Positions 62,473 through 64,000 of a stretch of DNA of 64,000 nt are shown in pieces; position 1 is the first letter of the stretch, and every line of letters begins with the position of its first letter. The position numbers and the translations under genes were made by a program. Under the pieces are notes generated by a model. That model saw only the letters and a program-made list of their open reading frames with translations. It ran no database searches and had not been told where the DNA came from. The stretch is taken from positions 6,696,001-6,760,000 of the forward strand of contig OZ316899.1 in the NCBI GenBank assembly GCA_973895155.1, written 5' to 3'. The DNA is from Marsupella aquatica. Its lineage: Eukaryota > Marchantiophyta.

Positions 62473-64000
62473 ATGGGGGAAGAGGGTGATGACATGGAGA
62501 CAGACATGGGGCTTGGAGAGTGGGGTGAAGAGGAAAGATTGGATATGGATGGAGACCCAGATGCAGGGGGCTCACAGAAAAATGCACTTGTGCAAGATGC
62601 ACAGGGCCCTCATCAAGTCCCAGGTAGGTGGGCAGCTAGAGAGAAATCACATAATCCATACCCTAGAAGGAGCCAGAGTTATTGGCAAGGGACGCCTGAT
62701 AATTATGATGATGACTATGATGGAGCAGAAGATGGATGGGATGAATATGAACACCCAGAGCGTGGTAGAGACGGGTACAGAGGGCAATGGAAAGGTGAGG
62801 AGGATGATTGGACAAGTAAGTGCCTTGTGCTAGTGATTTTGTGATGGTAGTAGAGATTTAGCTCAATATGCACTTATCTGATGTGTAGCTAGGGCAAAGA
62901 GTTTATCTTACAGGTCCATGAGTGTGGCATGTACCTGTTGGTATGCAGACTCTGATTGGGACAATCACGAAAACAACAAAGGCCATCCACGTTCAGATAG
63001 GAGGCAATCATTCACAGGCGGGAGAAACGGCCCTAATTCATCAAGACAAAGCAATAGGACAGGTGGTCCAAAACCATCTATGCGCCAAGGGAGAGGTAAC
63101 TTGGTCATTGCAGAATTGCTCTGAAGTCCACTGTATATTTGGCAGCAGGATTTATGATTCATACTACCTAATGGATCCTGTAAATGTGCAGGGACTCCAG
63201 GGAGGTTTGGACAATGCAATCCAGGCCGTGGGGGGAGATCAGGCCGTGGAGGGACCCCAGGCCGTGGGGGGACACCAGGCCGTGGAGGGACACCTAGTAG
63301 CGCTTCAGGGAGTACCAAGGCAGGAGACAGTAACAAATTTGGTAAAGTAGAAGTGAATTCCGATGGTTGGATAACTCCCACATGTGATGGTAAGAACCGT
63401 TGGCATTCTGACCTAAGAGGAGAAGTATTGCATTGATTAGATTTGAGCATTACAGAGTTTAGGAGTCAGAACAAAGCTGATTGGGCTGCTATCTGCAAGG
63501 ACATTCTTGAACGGTGGGACTATGTTGGTAATGATGGTAAGGGCCCAGTTGAAGATTGCATATCAGATTATGCAATGAGGATTTTGAAACAAGAGAGGCA
63601 TAGGTTGAAAAGGATGTGGATAGACAATGGTTCTAACAGGAGAATGCCACCACCCCCATCATTGGAATTGGATCAATGGACACGGTTAATCAAAGGGTTC
63701 ATGTCAGAGGCTGGACAGAGCAAAAGTGAATTGATGTCAAATGCTCGAGGCAAAGTGTCACAGGCTGGGAGAGGAAGTTATGCTCCAGTGAAAGAACAAT
63801 TGGTAAGGCAGTGACATGCCTGATAGTAAGCCTCAAACTTATCATCTTGCTACCATTATTACATTTTCATTGACAATCAACACTTGGTTTCATTCATATG
63901 TATGTTGATGTGGACTGCAGAAGAAATTGACAGGTGAAGAACCATCAGCACAAGAAGTGAGAGAGGAGTTCATGAAACAAAGGAGTGAGGTGACAAGTGT
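62473..64000 (+). CDS. CACTA TNPA-like protein (Transposase_24), five visible exons, runs off the window
   Basis: The exons are 62473-62815, 62949-63095, 63192-63389, 63456-63802 and 63921-beyond 64000, with GT-AG introns whose phases all join. The start is ATG 62473 (MGEEGDDMETDMGLGEWGEE), followed by an acidic then basic N-terminus. Exon 3 encodes repeated GRGGTP units (an RGG box, about residues 164-229). Exon 4 carries the Transposase_24 domain (about 230-345): ADWAAICKDILERWDYVGND, a YAMRILKQERHRLKRMWID helix, and KSELMSNARGKVSQAGRGS. Exon 5 begins KKLTGEEPSAQEVREEF, typical of that family. TNPA-like proteins bind subterminal repeats. No stop or frameshift is seen. Confidence 0.85.

Larger units (their letters stand above)
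45217..64000 (+). mobile_element. Very large CACTA (En/Spm) transposon, left end to beyond the window
   Basis: It starts with CACTACAAAAGACTGTGAG, the canonical CACTA terminus, inside an LTR. A G-rich tandem subterminal array follows, and at 58595-64000 tnp2-type and Transposase_24-type genes complete the expected gene set on the plus strand. Between them lie a nested LINE and four other plus-strand ORFs. If all of this is one element it exceeds 18.7 kb. The right terminus and the 3-bp target duplication (GAA at 45214-45216 is the candidate left copy) are outside the window, so unity is inferred. Confidence 0.7.

Noticed and set aside
1-64000. tRNA or rRNA genes, CRISPR arrays, bacterial-type operons or phage
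   Set aside because: None was seen by eye. The content is plant transposons with eukaryotic introns. A dedicated RNA-gene scan was not possible here.

Overview
This window is plant nuclear DNA made almost entirely of transposable elements nested in one another. The element families (OTA-type Ty3/gypsy, a chromovirus, Ty1/copia, a LINE and an En/Spm-CACTA element) are typical of large land-plant genomes. I cannot name the species; a seed-free plant is possible but unproven. I see no clear non-transposon host gene, tRNA, rRNA or CRISPR array. Most coding regions are decayed. The clear exceptions are one intact Ty3/gypsy polyprotein (10527-16502) and the two intron-containing CACTA transposase genes at the right end.

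Layout, left to right. (A) An old Ty3/gypsy element, 'element 1', lies on the minus strand from the left edge to about 26049. Its 3' LTR is at 1-751, its pol at 827-5201, and its gag zinc-knuckle region is cut into three pieces (6676-7342, 19791-19847, 25868-26049). It has been invaded by a solo chromovirus LTR (5202-6675), by a full-length relative, 'element 2' (7343-19790, 3144-bp LTRs, GTTCG target duplication, open 1991-aa gag-pol), and by a decayed copia element (19848-25867, 168-bp LTRs). (B) A decayed plus-strand chromovirus runs from 26050 to 43237. Its 3' LTR is split by a minus-strand element, 'element E' (33350-41890, 848-bp LTRs, ACGT target duplication), which has gag, protease and an integrase zinc-binding remnant but no reverse transcriptase. 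Inside element E sits about 3.5 kb with an unrecognised ORF of about 561 codons. (C) A decayed coding relic (43238-43937) is followed by another LTR of the element-1 family in the opposite orientation (43938-45216). This LTR carries an ORF that also occurs, inverted, at the left edge.

(D) At 45217 a canonical CACTA terminus (CACTACAAAA) begins, followed by a G-rich subterminal repeat array. From there to the right edge (more than 18.7 kb) the sequence reads as one very large CACTA element. A 5'-truncated LINE (about 48202-52160) is nested in its non-coding left part. Six plus-strand genes then follow in series: a small Cys-rich ORF, an EDM2-like PHD-finger gene with one frameshift, a twin-BRCT protein, an F-box-like protein, a three-exon tnp2/TNPD-type transposase (about 1150 aa), and a five-exon TNPA-like protein with RGG repeats and a Transposase_24 domain (running off the window).

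The most interesting inference is that this CACTA element carries a cargo of chromatin, DNA-repair and ubiquitin-type genes (PHD, BRCT, F-box) beside its own transposase. These could modulate silencing or transposition. The other CACTA end is outside the window, so the shared boundary is inferred rather than shown.
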